Assembly (NCBI GenBank): GCA_030626085.1
Contig: DAOUPQ010000116.1
Location: forward strand, 1 to 6,030
Length of the DNA stretch: 6,030 nucleotides
Reading direction: 5' to 3'
DNA from: Flavobacteriia bacterium
GTDB taxonomy: Bacteria; Bacteroidota; Bacteroidia; Flavobacteriales; Flavobacteriaceae
The notes under the pieces were generated by a model. It worked only from the letters and a program-made list of their open reading frames with translations. It was not told the DNA's origin and searched no databases. The position numbers were made by a program, and so were the translations under genes. Positions within the stretch are counted from its first letter, which is position 1. Every line of letters begins with the position of its first letter. Below are positions 5,895 to 6,030 of this stretch, piece by piece.

Positions 5895-5935
5895 TTTGTT
5901 TTATATTTTTAAAAAAGGTTGTACTTTTGCATCCG
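5895..5935 (+). promoter_or_regulatory. Downstream rightward promoter core (P2) of the probable rRNA operon
   Basis: TTTG (5895-5898), 23 bases of AT-rich spacer, then TACTTTTG (5922-5929) followed by CATCCGC. The -7 box is an exact TAnnTTTG match; the -33 spacing is somewhat long. The start would be near 5935, directly followed by the leader. Confidence 0.65.
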
Positions 5936-6030
5936 CTTAGAATTGGAGAGAGGTAAAATGATTGGGATAAGTGGATTTAGGTAAGTTCATTGAAAGATTG
6001 AGAATTGACAGCGTAAGAATTGAGTAGAAT
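5936..6030 (+). other. Probable rRNA operon leader (16S gene beyond the window)
   Basis: Immediately after two strong promoter cores the base composition becomes purine-rich and much less A/T-only, and there is no plausible protein gene. The block GTTCATTGAAAGATTGAG (5984-6001) and the following TTGACAGCGTAAG resemble the boxA-like leader found before 16S rRNA in Bacteroidota. No 16S sequence itself is reached, so a tRNA cluster or another stable RNA remains possible. The assignment rests on remembered resemblance and context. Confidence 0.55.

Noticed and set aside
5951..5984. Mini-ORF with a GAGAGAGG sequence before ATG (eight codons) in the rRNA-type leader
   Set aside because: SD-like sequences are not the norm here, the frame is only eight codons, and the context is a stable-RNA leader. 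Most likely chance.
1..6030. CRISPR array, insertion sequence, toxin-antitoxin, phage or defence genes
   Set aside because: No regular spaced repeats, no transposase or integrase motifs, no terminal inverted repeats or target duplications; every substantial frame is accounted for by housekeeping genes or the two small envelope or periplasmic proteins.

Overview
This window is a chromosomal segment of a low-GC member of the Bacteroidota; the order cannot be fixed from the sequence. Three things point there. Promoter -7 boxes of the Bacteroidota form TAnnTTTG sit in front of nearly every transcription unit. Shine-Dalgarno sequences are mostly absent. The release factor 1, IF3, L20, L35 and threonyl-tRNA synthetase sequences have the character of that phylum. 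The content is core translation machinery plus two small envelope or periplasmic proteins. I see no mobile element, CRISPR array, defence system or biosynthetic cluster.

Layout, left to right. Positions 1-83 hold no assignable gene and run into a perfect palindromic terminator (84-123). A minus-strand lipoprotein cytochrome c (138-560) lies divergent from plus-strand prfA (707-1786), with a TAnnTTTG box for each in the gap between them. A small exported beta-rich protein of unknown function (1848-2225, plus) follows prfA with its own well-formed promoter. A strong bidirectional terminator (2257-2291) separates it from the minus-strand operon thrS-infC-rpmI-rplT (transcribed from 5537 down to 2312), the classical bacterial arrangement. 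The last 490 bases (5538-6030) are non-coding. They hold the thrS promoter and then, pointing right, two near-identical promoter cores 125 bp apart, followed by what looks like the leader of an rRNA operon whose 16S gene would start just beyond the window.

The genes fit together functionally: ThrRS charges tRNA-Thr, IF3 controls initiation, L35 and L20 are 50S proteins, RF1 terminates at UAA/UAG, and the probable rRNA operon supplies the ribosome core. The most informative detail is infC. Its only ATG, GTG or TTG start lies inside the conserved IF3 N-domain, and the real protein almost certainly begins at an ATA codon (3557-3559), a non-canonical start of the kind that lets IF3 repress its own synthesis in E. 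coli. The window otherwise looks ordinary; the remaining points of interest are regulatory.
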